Shown piece by piece: positions 11,686 to 22,384 of a stretch of DNA of 64,000 bases; positions within the stretch are counted from its first letter, which is position 1, and each line of letters opens with the position of its first letter. The notes beneath the pieces are model-generated. The model made no database searches, was not told the origin of the DNA, and saw only the letters and a program-made list of their open reading frames with translations. Origin of the DNA: Geotrypetes seraphini. Its lineage: Eukaryota > Chordata > Amphibia > Gymnophiona > Dermophiidae. The translations under genes and the position numbers were made by a program. The stretch covers positions 118,483,380 through 118,547,379 of the forward strand of contig NC_047095.1 in assembly GCF_902459505.1 (NCBI RefSeq), given 5' to 3'.

Positions 11686-11689
11686 GGGT

Positions 11690-12180
11690 AAGAGGGGAAA
11701 AAAAGAACCTCGCCCTAAAGTTAAAAGGGTTAGATTTCGTACAAACCTAAGGAAGTTCTTCTTCACCCAGAGAGTGGTAGAAAACTGGAACGCTCTTCCG
11801 GAGGCTGTTACAGGGGAAAACACCCTCCAGGGACTCAAGACAAAGTAGATAAAGACAGGTTGTTCACCCTCTCCAAGGTAGGGAGAACGAGAGGGCACTC
11901 TCTAAAGTTGAAAGGGGATAGATTCCGTAGAAACGTAAGGAAGTTCTTCTTCACCCAGAGAGTGGTGGAAAACTGGAACACTCTTCCGGAGGCTGTTACA
12001 GGGGAAAACACCCTCCAGGGATTCAAGACAAAGTTAGACAAGTTCCTGCTGAACCAGAACGTACGCAGGTAAGGCTAGTCTCAGTTAGGGTCTTTGACCT
12101 AAGGGCTGCTGCGGGAGCGGACTGCTGGGCACGATGGACCACTGGTCTGACCCAGCAGTGGTAATTCTTATGTTCTTAAT
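11690..12180 (+). mobile_element. CR1-like LINE 3' end with internal tandem duplication
   Basis: The segment encoding RKFFFTQRVVENWN and the following GENTLQG stretch occurs twice, at about 11,690-11,845 and 11,855-12,035, joined in mid-sequence. It ends with the GGGCACGATGGACC / TTCTTATG tail at about 12,130-12,180. The duplication is local, since the downstream tail occurs once. Confidence 0.8.
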
Positions 12181-12755
12181 ACTTATAATTTCTTCCCCCC
12201 CCCTTCCCGGATGTTCCTAATAAAACTAAGGCTGGAGACTGATACGGAAAAAGACTCCGATTTGATTTAACCCTTTATTTGGCATTGCTGCTCAGAAGCG
12301 ACATGTTTCTATGGCTCTTATGGGAGATGTGCATCTCCAAATGCTCTCGTTTAACATCAAGTTCCTCGTTCAACATTAAGTTACATAAAGCAGCCATTTC
12401 ACCGTCTGCCAATGAAAGGGTTAAAAAGAAAAACAGGTGGGAGACTAGGGGTCCTTATTGCCCCATTTCCTGTCACAGGAACATCGATTTTCCCTTTCTG
12501 ACAATATTGAAATTGGAGCTCTTTGACTAAACTGCGTTAGGCACTTACCCCTGGACTCCGCAGGTTACAGGTGCCAAATCTGCGCCTAAACTATTTAGTT
12601 AATCAGGCAATGACAATCAATTGTTGCATTCATTAAGAGCTAAGCGCAGATCTGCCCTGTGCCGTATTCTTTAACCTACAGGCCTAAATTTTATAGCGTG
12701 GAACTTTAAAGGGGTGTGGCTTAAGGAGGGGGCATGATTGGATCAAGGGGGTAAT
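12181..12755. other. No gene; fragments of dispersed repeats
   Basis: About 12,535-12,690 shows TGCGTTAGGCACTTACC and related GCCTA segments resembling those near 16.2 and 47.9 kb. No coding exon is supported. Confidence 0.4.
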
Positions 12756-13245
12756 GTCTCTCTCTGCTCAGATCCAACAAACCGCTAAAACCTGTCAATT
12801 TCTCCTCTATAATGTTACCAAAATCCGACCTCTCCTCTCTGAGCACCAAAATCCATATCCATGCGCTCATCACCTCTCGCTTAGACTATTGCAATGCACT
12901 TTTTTCAGGTCTTCCGCTCAACCGTCTCTCTCCCCTTCAATGCGTTCAAACTGCTGTTGCACGACTCGTATTACCCCTCTCCTCAAGTCACTTCGCTACC
13001 TCCCCATCCATTTCCGAATACAGTTCAAACGCCTCTTACTGACTTACAAATGCTTTCACTTTGCAGCCCCTCAATCTCTCTCCTCCCAGGGATTGGTAGC
13101 ATGGAATCTTGTTATTCTTTGGGATTCTGTAATCTTGCTATTCTTTGGGTTTCTGCCAGGTACCTGTGACCTGGATTGGCCACTGTTGCAACAGGATACT
13201 GGGCTAGGTGGACCATTGATTTGACCCAGTATGGTTATTCTTATG
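12756..13245 (+). mobile_element. L2-like LINE fragment plus tail unit
   Basis: Frames at 12,812-13,080 give SRLDYCNALFSGLPLNRLSP and then RIQFKRLLLTYKC, the segment after the reverse-transcriptase core in L2-type LINEs, with frame changes between pieces. It is followed at about 13,090-13,245 by one copy of the tail unit seen at 1-985, ending in ATTCTTATG. Confidence 0.75.
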
Positions 13246-14127
13246 AAATTTTGTCATAGATTCTAGAAATAATTTCAAATCAGCACCCAATATCCAATAA
13301 TTTAATTATTAGAGTTAACAAGGGATGGGAAGGAGTGGGGGTGAGGAGGAGAGGTGCCAGCACCCCCTGTGAAGCTGTTGCTCGGGGCAGTCCGCTCCCT
13401 GCCCCCTTACTATGCCACTGAGTCTGCCAAAATCTGTCCTGCCGCTGACCCTGCCTGTTCTCTCTACTGTGACCCTCCTCTCTGATGTACTTCCTGTTTC
13501 CTCAGAGGTGGGTTGGGGTAGAGAGAAGAGACTGGGGCTGGCAGCTGTGAAGCATTTGGGAATCACTGCCGGTGCCGCCTTTGAAAATGCTAAAAGGGAG
13601 GTTAGACTCGGGGAAGGAGGTTGAGGATGGAAGGGGGAGATGGATGGTAGACTGCAGCCGGGATTGAGAGGTGGGAGGGTGTGAGATTGAGAGAGGGTGA
13701 GTATGTGTGTGTGTGTGTGAATGAGTGAGTGAGTGAGGAGAACAGGAAGCAGAAGGGAGAGATTTAGAGACTCTGCACGAGTGGGGGGAGGAGAGAGAGA
13801 GGGAGAAATGTCAGGCATGGGGTAATGGAAGAGGGGGAGGGGAGATAACAGATTAGGGGAGGGCAGAGGATGAGATAGACAAGGCAGAAGGGAGGGAGAT
13901 GGTGTGGCTACTGTAGGGGCGGAGCCATAGATAGTGACCCCACCCCTAAGGTTGCCTGGTATGAGAACCAGTTTCTTTTTTTCCTAAAAAAAAAAAAAGC
14001 ACTGCCTAAAGATACTGGACTGAAAACATTTTTTTTTTTAATTTGCTTTTTCTGCACTGTCAGCTTTGGAAGTTTGTAGGCATCCCAGATTTTAAGAAAT
14101 TGCTGTCTCTGCTCCCCTTACTTTTAG
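13246..14127. other. Upstream of cholinesterase exon; purine-rich, no exon recognised
   Basis: G/A-rich sequence with a short GT run near 13,700 and an A-run at about 13,986. No start exon or promoter could be assigned. A pyrimidine-rich splice acceptor ends it at 14,127. Confidence 0.45.
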
Positions 14128-15653
14128 ACATCCGAGATGTGGTACGACAGGAGACACAGCCTTGGCCACATCCATGTTTGGATCCTCTTCCTTCACGCGT
14201 GCATCTCTCATTCGTGGGCTCAGGAAGAGACACTTGTGGACACCAAGCAAGGGAGAGTGCGGGGGCTTAAACTACCAGCACACTCAGGGTCTGTTTCAGC
14301 ATTCCTGGGGATTCCCTACGGAGAGCCACCAACAGGGGCCCTTAGATTCCAGAAGGCAGAGCCACGCAAACCCTGGGACGGAGTCCTGGATGCCACCAAA
14401 TATGGGCACTCATGCCACCAGCTGAAAGACACTAACTACCCAGGCTTTGTGGGCAGCGAGATGTGGAATGTAAACACAGAGGTCAGTGAAGACTGCCTCT
14501 ACCTGAATGTCTGGGTACCATCGCCCCGGCCTGAAGCAGCAGCAGTCATGGTGTGGATCCATGGTGGTGGCTTCGTAGCTGGGACCTCATCTCTCGATAT
14601 CTATGATGGCCGGTATATGACAGAAGCTGAAAACGTGATTCTAATGAGCTTTAATTACAGAGTGGGGCCTCTTGGGTTTCTGGCATTGCCAGGGAGCCAG
14701 GGCATACAGGGAAATGCCGGTTTGCATGATCAGAGACTGGCTCTCCAGTGGGTCCATGAAAACATCGGACAGTTTGGTGGCAACCCTGACAGTGTCACGA
14801 TCTTTGGCGAGAGTGCTGGAGGTGCTTCAGTGAACTTACATGTCCTTTCTCCTATGAGTCACCCCTTCTTTACTAGGGCCATCATGGGGAGTGGCTCGGC
14901 CAATGCTAAGTGGGTTATACGCACTCAGGATGTAGCAAGGTCTAAAGCTCTGGCCCTTGCCGACCTACTTGCATGTCCTACCACTAATGACATAGAAATC
15001 ATAACATGCCTTCAAAGCAAGGACCCTCAAGAAATTACCAAACATCAATTTTCCATCCCTGTAGATGACTTGGCTCTGCTCACATATTTCACACCCATAA
15101 TCGATAGAGATTTCCTCACAGACACACCGGAGAAGATGATGGAACTGGGGCAATTCAAGTCATCTGAGATCATGGCGGGTGTCGTCAAAAATGAAGGGTC
15201 TCTCTTCACAGTGTACTTGGGATACGGCTTCAGTCCATTCAACGAGAGCCTCATCACCCGGGATCAGTACAAGGAGAATGTGAGGAAGCTGTTCCCTAAG
15301 GCGGGAGAGCTTGCGTTGGAATCTGTAATCTTCCAGTACACAGATTGGGAAGAAGAGCAGGACCCCAAGAAGAATCGTGATGCATTGGGTCACTTGTTCG
15401 GTGATGAATATTTCCTTTGCCCCTTGGTCAGCATGGTCCAACGTTTTGCAGAACGAGGCCTGAAGACGTTCATGTACCGGTTTGACCATCGGTTCTCACA
15501 GTTGGCATGGCCAGAGTGGATGGGCGTCATACACAGTGGAGAGATTCCTTTCATCTTCGGGGAACCTTTAGATGGGAAACATAACTACAGTGACGCTGAG
15601 CAGGAGCTGAGCAGGAAGGTGATGAATGCCTTTGCCAACTTTGCAAGAACTGG
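14128..15653 (+). CDS. Cholinesterase-family serine esterase, large first coding exon
   Basis: It encodes 505 complete codons of an AChE/BChE-type carboxylesterase from ATG 14,137, which is preceded by an acceptor (CTTACTTTTAG, ending 14,127). Residues 1-28 look like a signal peptide (WILFLHACISHSWA). The catalytic triad is visible: Ser226 in FGESAGG, Glu353 in VVKNEGS, His466 in WMGVIHSGE, with the oxyanion-hole GGG at 143-145. Trp110 in GSEMWN matches the choline-binding Trp of cholinesterases (Trp82 in human BChE) and Trp259 the acyl-pocket Trp. Cysteines 93-120 and 280-291 have the conserved loop spacings. The exon ends NFARTG with donor GTAAGT, as exon 2 of vertebrate BCHE does. A secreted choline-ester or related hydrolase is likely; exact substrate and orthology (ACHE, BCHE or an amphibian paralogue) are not resolved. 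Confidence 0.93.
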
Positions 15654-15729
15654 GTAAGTTTCTTTCTTCTTGAAAATTTAAAGTAATTCCGAGAGACCAT
15701 TGGTAGCACAGCAATACAGGAGCATGCTT

Positions 15730-15905
15730 GGAAGGTGGCCTGTCAAATGCACGCCAAATGTGCACATGACAAACACACGTACTGAATGAACTCAGACAAA
15801 TGCACATACGTCAAATGCACCCAGGACTTAATGCACGCATGACAAACGCACCTTTGTCGTATGCGCATATGTCATGTACACATTTGACGATGTGCATTTG
15901 CTGGT
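15730..15905. repeat. Inverted cluster of GTCAAATGCAC/GTGCATTTGAC words
   Basis: Within 175 bp, about ten variants of GTCAAATGCAC, GACAAACGCAC and their complements occur at short spacing, the left ones mostly in one orientation and the right ones in the other. It lies in the first recognised intron of the cholinesterase gene and resembles in style the larger array at 59.1-59.46 kb. Confidence 0.6.
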
Positions 15906-16039
15906 GTACTGCTTGGAAATGTCTGACCTGGGTTTTCTCCACATAATTGTAAGGCAGCCACAAAATGATTTGATCAAGGAGTGCTGAACATGGTGACAAT
16001 CCTGGGATGGTGATTATGGAGTAAGGATGTGCATTCATC

Positions 16040-16310
16040 TGACCTGCCAAGTCTCCTGCATTCAGCAGGAGGCGCCCTCTTTCACGGGTAATTTCTGCAG
16101 TCCCACTGGGGCGTGAAGAACTCCTGCTCAGCAGCCTTGCCCTCCACTGGCAGCAGGAAATGCATTAATAACACATCATCTCCTGCTAAGATTCCTTAGG
16201 TGCCACTAGGTGTAATTCTATAAACAGTGCCTAGTGGATGATTGATAATTGCGTTCCTTAGCGCCTAGAAGTTGGATACCATTTATAGAATCAGGGCCTT
16301 AGTGCTCATG
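16040..16310. repeat. Dispersed repeat fragments in cholinesterase intron
   Basis: 16,040-16,195 matches about 9890-10,060. About 16,195-16,305 has inverted words (GTGCCTAGTGG; TAGCGCCTAG) of a small hairpin repeat. Confidence 0.5.
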
Positions 16311-16904
16311 TTTTTGGCGCCAGATATAAAATTTGGTAGAGTTGACTGGTTAATGCTGAGGTAGTCCAGAGGTAGAGTTGGCTGGTTCTTAAATTGTCTG
16401 GGTCCCAGTGATGTACAGAGTTGGAGCATGCATAACTAACTTGAAAAGTAAAACCGTCTAACTAACAGTCTTTGGTTAGTTATCTGGGGACTGGCTTTGA
16501 ATATTGCTGGTACCCAGATAATTTTAGAAAACCATTAAATACCCTTATATTTGGTGCTGGTACCTAGATAAGGTCAGACATTGAATATCTGTATATATTC
16601 AGTCTGTGTGGTCAGTTTAAAAAATGCTGACAGCCACAGTCTGAATTTTGGCCCCATAAATTATTTAGATTTGGGAATAAATCAGGCTCTTGTTTTACTA
16701 GTTTGGCAAAAGCTGTGGATTTATCCCGATAGTTTAGGATCAAAAGGGGAAGAAGGTGACAATAAAAGAGTGAGAACAATATTTCACTATTTCTATCTCA
16801 GCTGGTGCAATGAGCATTTTTTTAAGGGTTAATTTTGCCTCCTCTGACCCCAGAAATGATAAATAAATTAAGTGTGCTAATATCTGGACAGGAGATGATA
16901 TTGG

Positions 16905-17215
16905 TCATTTAAGAAAATGGTAATGCATAAAGCCCCAGGGCCTGATGGGTTCCTTTTAGAATTTTATACAATAATGGACACCACATTACACTGATTTTGA
17001 GGGCAGTTTTTTGAGGAGATGATACATATGGGAATTCTATTTAGGACATCAAATTTGGCATTAATTACTGTTTACTGAAGAAAAAGAAGGACCTGACATT
17101 AGCTAGGTATTTTATGCCCATATGACTTTTATGCTAAAGTACTGATGAACAGAAAAAGGCTCTTTCACTATTGATAGGCAATCTCCAGATAGGATTTGTT
17201 CAGTCAGAATCCAGT
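16905..17215 (+). mobile_element. L1/Tx1-like LINE reverse-transcriptase fragment
   Basis: Interrupted frames give HKAPGPDGF followed by EFYT, and later FYAKVLMNRK, the order of the L1-type motif KAPGPDGF...YKILAKVLANRL. It has stops and frame changes, so it is an old intronic fossil of the cholinesterase gene. Confidence 0.65.
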
Positions 17216-17445
17216 TACACATATTAGGCATGTCCTGGTAGCTATTGTGGATTCCTGAAAGGTCTTTGTTGGAAACTTGCATGAATGTTAAAAATGCAAT
17301 GGTTCTGTATCACTGACTATGTTCTGGGCATAATAAAAAGACTTCAAACACATAAAATCAAGAACATCACCAAACAATTTAGCAAATAACTTCTTCTGGA
17401 GGAGGAAATAATGTATTTTTCTGTATGTTTTTATTCCACTGGCAG

Positions 17446-17609
17446 CGATCCAAACTGCAAGGATGGTGAAAAGATATGGCCCGTTTACACGAGTGAAGGA
17501 CAAGAATATCTGTCCATAAAGCTAGACAAAATGAAGATTAAGGAGAAGCTGAGGGCAAAAGAATGCAAGTTCTGGGATTCCTACTTCCCTTTGGTCCTTA
17601 AATTCACAG
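17446..17609 (+). CDS. Cholinesterase-family gene, second coding exon
   Basis: A 164-bp exon between acceptor CACTGGCAG and donor GTACCA. Its first base completes the Gly codon left open at 15,653, giving ARTGDPNCKDGEK, as in ARTGDPNE of AChE. It contains WPVYTSEGQEYLSI and LRAKECKFWDSYFP. The Cys is the expected partner of Cys428 in the family's third disulfide. The matching human BCHE exon is 167 bp and ends at the same place (EMTG; here KFTG), with the split codon in the same phase. Confidence 0.92.
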
Positions 17610-17800
17610 GTACCAACCCCTAACTTACCTATCAATAAGTACATTACACAGATCTTTCTAAATGTTTCAGGTAGTTACAGGTTTCTGTCCTTACCCCTCT
17701 ATACTGATTTGAATTTTAGATTTAAATTACCAATCTTTCCCAAATCTGAGCTGAATATGAGTTACATCCATGTACATGTTAGTTCCCTGTCTAACTAGAC

Positions 17801-18376
17801 CAGGGGTGTCAAAGTCCCTCCTCAAGGGCCGCAATCCAGTCGGGTTTTCAGGATTTCCCCAATGAATATGCATGCGATCTATTAGCATACCATGAAAGCA
17901 GTGCATGCAAATAGACCTCATATAAACATAGAAACATAGAAGATGACGGCAGAAAAGGGCTACAGCCCATCAAGTCTGCCCACTCTGCTTATCCACCCCC
18001 TGTCTATGCCCTAATGACCCAATTTCCTTATCTTGACCCTCGTAGGGATCCCACATGGGTATCCCATTTATTCTTAAAGTCTGGCACGCTGTCTGCCTCG
18101 ATCACCTGCACTGGAAGCTTGTTCCAATGATCAACCACTCTCTCTGTGAAGAAATACTTTCTGATGTTGCCATGAAATTTTCCGCCCCTGAGTTTGAGCG
18201 GGTGCCCTCTTGTGGCCGAGGGTCCCTTGAGAAAGAAAATATCATCTTCCACTTCGACACGTCCCATGAGGTACTTAAATGTTTTGATCATGTCTCCCCT
18301 CTCATGCATATTCATTGGGGAAATCCTGAAAACCTGACTGGATTGCGGGCCTTGAGGAGGGACTTTGACACCTTTG
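17801..18376. mobile_element. hAT miniature element split by a LINE
   Basis: It starts CAGGGGTGTCAAAGTCC at 17,801 and ends GGACTTTGACACCTTTG at 18,376, flanked by a perfect 8-bp duplication AACTAGAC (17,793-17,800 and 18,377-18,384). The internal CR1 insertion (17,922-18,300) must be younger. Confidence 0.9.
17922..18300 (-). mobile_element. CR1-like LINE 3' end inserted in the hAT element
   Basis: The minus-strand frame gives ERGDMIKTFKYLMG, TRGHPLKLRGGKFHG and RKYFFTERVVDHWNKLP, the C-terminus of the CR1 subfamily at 4.7-7.2 kb. CATAGAAACATAGAA at the left is its 3' repeat. CTCAT at 17,917-17,921 and 18,301-18,305 may be a short target duplication. Confidence 0.88.
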
Positions 18377-18389
18377 AACTAGACTAACA

Positions 18390-18514
18390 ATTTAAGGAAA
18401 TCCTGAGGCAATGGAAGCTGATGTAACATGCCCAAACTCACAAGGCATACTGGTAGAAGAAGGATTTGAACCTCGGCTTCTCTGGCTCTTAGCCTAATGC
18501 TTTAACCATTAGGG
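18390..18514 (-). mobile_element. tRNA-derived SINE, MIR-like (degenerate)
   Basis: Read on the minus strand it has a B-box-like word (the complement of GGATTTGAACCTC) and an upstream GGTTAAAGC-type A-box region, then a core with GGGCA. It resembles 44.43-44.6 kb, where both boxes are clear. Confidence 0.5.
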
Positions 18515-18708
18515 CAGGGCTGCCCAAGTCCGGTCCTCGAGATCTACTGGCAGGCCAGGGTTTCTGGATATCCAGAATGAATATGCATGAGAGAGATTTG
18601 TCTGCACTGCCTTCTTGGTATGCAAATCTCTCTCATGCATGTTCATTTTGGATATCCTGAAAACCTAGCCTGCCAGTAGCTCTCGTGGACCGGATTTGGG
18701 CAGCCCTG
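18515..18708. mobile_element. hAT miniature element (CAGGGCTGCCCAA family)
   Basis: The ends CAGGGCTGCCCAAGTCC and GGATTTGGGCAGCCCTG are inverted. Flanks CATTAGGG/CACTAGGG are a 7/8 match of an 8-bp duplication. Long arms with GAATATGCATGAGAGAGAT make a near-hairpin. Confidence 0.85.
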
Positions 18709-18724
18709 CACTAGGGTAAGGAAC

Positions 18725-19672
18725 TTCCAAGTCAGGGGGAAGAGCGTGGCACAGTGGTTAAAGACCACACCGCCCCTTGTGATTCTGGGCGAGTCATTTA
18801 TTTATTTAAAAATGCATATTCCGTTCTATCAATATTTCTAGGTGGATTCCAACAAACATACGTAATTTATAACAAACAAATTAATTAACATTAACCTCTC
18901 GGATCGATGCGGTTCACAAAAAGTAAAAATACTGGACAATCCCAGCGATCTACAGATTAGACATTAACCTTTTTTAATTCTCTAGAAATCTTGTGAATAA
19001 TATTGATTTTAGTAATTTTCTGAAATGAATATAAGAACAAGACCTCATGAATAAATCAGCTGGCCACCTGATAAGCAAGTAAGTGCTGTTGGAACTTTTT
19101 ATAAGTACAGCCTCGAACCAGAAGACAACCAAATAGAGAGATAATACTTAGTTGGCAATTTGCTTTGAACAAGGTGAGTAGTTCTGAGAGGTATTCAGGT
19201 GCCTGACCATATAAGACTTTTTAACAAAGTGTCCCCAATTTGAACAGCGCACAGGCTTCAAATGGGAGCCAAAGGAGTTCTCTGTAATAAAATGTAATAT
19301 GATCCGATTTCTTTAAATCAAAAATCAAACGCATTATTACATTCTGTATTCTTCGCAAGCTGAGCATGTTTGTACGATGTCCGGCAAGGTGGACTGAGTT
19401 ACAGTAGTCCAATGTGCTGAGTATCAAAGACTGAATAAGAGTTCTGAATGCCGTAGGTTCAAAATGTGGCTTTAATGGTACTCGGTTTCTACAAAATGAA
19501 AAAACAGCAATTCCTTGATACACTTAAAAAAACCTAGAAAATCAGCATTGATATACTTCCCTAAACGAAAACGTTTTCAACAGAATCTTGAAACTGAACA
19601 TCACCAAGCCCTCAATTTTGCTCAAGTAATTGGTTCCATAACTGTGGTCCATACACGTAGAATATAGATTTC
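18725..19672 (-). mobile_element. SINE fragment, then L2-like LINE 3' part (minus)
   Basis: About 18,730-18,800 is a tRNA-SINE head (GTGGCACAGTGGTTAAAG). About 18,800-19,670 on the minus strand encodes LIQSLILSTLDYCN, then LRRIQNVIMRLIF and ELLWLPFEA, the L2-type order, with several stops. The TTCCGTTCTATC...ATGCGGTTCACAA segment is its tail. Confidence 0.65.
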
Positions 19673-19680
19673 ACTTAATC

Positions 19681-19862
19681 CAGGGTGTCAAAGTCCCTCC
19701 TCGAGGGCCGCAATCCAGTCGGGTTTTCAGGATTTCCCCAGTGAATATGCATGAGATCTATTTGCATGCACTGCTTTCATGCTATGCTAATAGATCTCAT
19801 GCATATTTATCCTGAAAACCCGACTGGATTGCGGCCCTCGAGGAGGGACTTTGACACCCCTG
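19681..19862. mobile_element. hAT miniature element, best-preserved copy
   Basis: Ends CAGGGTGTCAAAG / CTTTGACACCCCTG. A perfect 8-bp duplication ACTTAATC lies at 19,673-19,680 and 19,863-19,870. The two arms are near-complete reverse complements with CATGCATATT words in the middle. Confidence 0.92.
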
Positions 19863-20115
19863 ACTTAATCCCTCCACTGCCTCAGGAACATTGGATAGAT
19901 TGTGAGCCTGCCAGGACAGACAGAGAAAAATGCCTGAGTACCTGAATAAATTCATGTAAACCGTTCGGAACTCCCCTGGGAGAACAGTTTACAAAATAAC
20001 TAACTTTGGGTGTCATTTCCTGAATCTAGCTCAAAACTCACTGCCCTTCCAAAACAAGTTCTGCCACACATTCCAATTTCTGCTGTGTGATTAATTCTCC
20101 ATAATTACCATATAA

Positions 20116-21452
20116 AACCAAAAAAAACTCTGTGGAGTGACGATGTTCCCAAATGGACTTTATTTGAAAGTATCAAAGTTCCAAAGATACACTGAAATCA
20201 TCCACATAAAATAATTCCATCCACATAAAAGTAAATAAGAGCCTTAAAGGACCTAGTCCGCTAGGGATACAGGACCCAACACGGTCTGCGTTTCGATAAA
20301 AGTATTCTTCAGGGGTCCCTGGGGGTCCTATAAAGATGAATACGTGGGACACATAAAAGCCTTAAAGGACCTAGTCCGCTAGGGATACAGGACCCAACAC
20401 GGTCTGCGTTTCGATAAAAGTATTCTTCAGGGGTCCCTGGGGGTCCTATAAAGATGAATACGTGGGACACATAAAAGCCTTAAAGGACCTAGTCCGCTAG
20501 GGATACAGGACCCAACACGGTCTGCGTTTCGATAAAAGTATTCTTCAGGGGTCCCTGGGGGTCCTATAAAGATGAATACGTGGGACACATAAAAGCCTTA
20601 AAGGACCTAGTCCGCTAGGGATACAGGACCCAACACGGTCTGCGTTTCGATAAAAGTATTCTTCAGGGGTCCCTGGGGGTCCTATAAAGATGAATTCGTG
20701 GGACACATAAAAGCCTTAAAGGACCTAGTCCGCTAGGGATACAGGACCCAACACGGTCTGCGTTTCGATAAAAGTATTCTTCAGGGGTCCCTGGGGGGTC
20801 CTATAAAGATGAATACGTGGGACACATAAAAGCCTTAAAGGACTTAGTCCGCTAGGGATACAGGACCCAACACGGTCTGCGTTTCGATAAAAGTATTCTT
20901 CAGGGGTCCCTGGGGGTCCTATAAAGATGAATACGTGGGACACATAAAAGCCTTAAAGGACCTAGTCCGCTAGGGATACAGGACCCAACACGGTCTGCGT
21001 TTCGATAAAAGTATTCTTCAGGGGTCCCTGGGGGGTCCTATAAAGATGAATACGTGGGACACATAAAAGCCTTAAAGGACCTAGTCCGCTAGGGATACAG
21101 GACCCAACACGGTCCGCGTTTCAACAAAAAGTCTTCTTCAGGGGTCCCTGGGGGTCCTATAAAGGTGAGTACGTGGGAAACAATTGTGTAGTGAGCCGGA
21201 AGTGAGACACTGCTTGCATTGAAGACTTTTTGTCGAAACGCGGACCGTGTCCTTTAAGGCTCTTATGTGGATGATTTACTTTTATGTGGATGGAATTATT
21301 TTATGTGGATGATTTCAGTGTACCTTTGGAACTTTGACACTTTCAAATAAAGTCCATTTGGGAACATCGTCACTCCACAGAGTTTTTTTGGTTTTCTCTG
21401 GATTTTCTTCTTTGTGGATATTTTGGGGTCAATTCCTTTTGTTTTTTCCATC
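20116..21452. mobile_element. Long inverted repeat enclosing eight 118-bp tandem units
   Basis: The outer arms are inverted (ACTCTGTGGAGTGACGATGT at about 20,128; its complement at about 21,361-21,380). Between them, units of 118-119 bp start near 20,241, 20,359, 20,477, 20,595, 20,713, 20,832, 20,950 and 21,069. The flanks share a 12-bp direct repeat, ATTACCATATAA (20,104-20,115 and 21,453-21,464), probably a target-site duplication. On the minus strand each unit carries CTGAAGA, CGAAACGC and GTGTTGGGTCC in hammerhead-like order. Interior open frames are by-products. Confidence 0.85.
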
Positions 21453-21508
21453 ATTACCATATAACAGGGCATGCTGATGGACACTAGTGACCCCCTTCAC
21501 CTCCACAG

Positions 21509-21700
21509 GATCAGGGGATCAGGCTGCATAGGGGACAGATATTTACGGCGAGTGTCCCAGTCGTTTGGAGGAGCCTGAATGTAACCTCACAACCAGCAAC
21601 GAACAATCAAGCTTCTGAAATGTCCTGCAAACAAGATCTTTGTGTATTCTAAGAATGCGGGAAGATTCAACTCAGTGCAAATAAAAATGATGTCAAGAAA
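21509..21700 (+). CDS. Possible terminal exon of the cholinesterase gene (tentative)
   Basis: A pyrimidine-rich acceptor (CCTTCACCTCCACAG) is followed by a frame that joins the open phase of 17,609 and codes only GSGDQAA before TAG at 21,529-21,531. AATAAA follows at 21,680-21,685. If real, the protein would be 567 residues and would lack the roughly 40-residue helical tetramerisation tail of AChE/BChE (the part starting DEAEWEWK in human BChE). No such tail exon was recognised in the window. The alternatives are a chance acceptor or a true last exon that I missed in the repeats. Confidence 0.38.
21680..21685 (+). promoter_or_regulatory. Candidate polyadenylation signal AATAAA
   Basis: The hexamer lies 149 bp after the candidate stop codon at 21,531, in sequence without recognised repeats. 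Confidence 0.35.
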
Positions 21701-21849
21701 AATTTGTCAAAGCGTGGGGTAATGATATCCTTCAGAACAGAAACAAATTTTGCAAAATGTCAGTTTGAAGGATGTATGTGGTTGTGGAAATATTTGATTT
21801 TGTCTACTCAGAATCTCTGCGTCCATCGCCAATTAGCACTGAAATATTT

Positions 21850-22384
21850 AAATGTGTGTGTGTGTGGGGGGGGGGAGTAGACAGAATCAATACAGATATT
21901 TGGGGGGTCAATTTGTAAGCTTCTCTCTCACAACACTCTTCTCATTGTGGCAGCCCACAACCACCCCCTGCTGGCCACAACAAGCACAGCACAATGAGAA
22001 AAAGGTATACAGTACTGTACTGTTTATTAACAGACATCCACAAAATATTTATGGTGGTCTCAGCATTCATCCTCCCCTCCTCCTAACCCAACCCAGGCTC
22101 TCTCTCTTCTATCCCCTATCCCTTTCTGTCTTCTTTCTCTCTGTTTTTTCTCTACACTACCCTCAAAGGCTCCTTTTTCTTCACTTCCTCCCAAAGGCAC
22201 ACGTTCTCTCTCCCCCCTTGTTTCCTCCCTCCAAGGCACACTCTCTCTTTCCCTTCCCTTTTCTACCCAAGGTTTTAGGGAAAAATTAGTGCAAACACTT
22301 CTAAGTAAAGTGTGTGTGTGTGGGGGGGGGGGGTGGTTTCACCCCACACCCTCCTGTCTCTTCTCATTTGTCCACATGTGCTTT
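21850..22384. other. Low-complexity flanked stretch, no gene recognised
   Basis: (GT)n/G runs at about 21,853-21,880 and 22,308-22,335 bracket C/T-rich sequence. No coding support. Confidence 0.4.

Noticed and set aside
14043-14425. Alternative frames overlapping the cholinesterase exon
   Set aside because: They lie out of frame with the catalytic reading frame, which has full-length family similarity.
20725-20943. Open frames in the 118-bp array
   Set aside because: The frame repeats with the unit and has no domain. The interest here is in the RNA motif.
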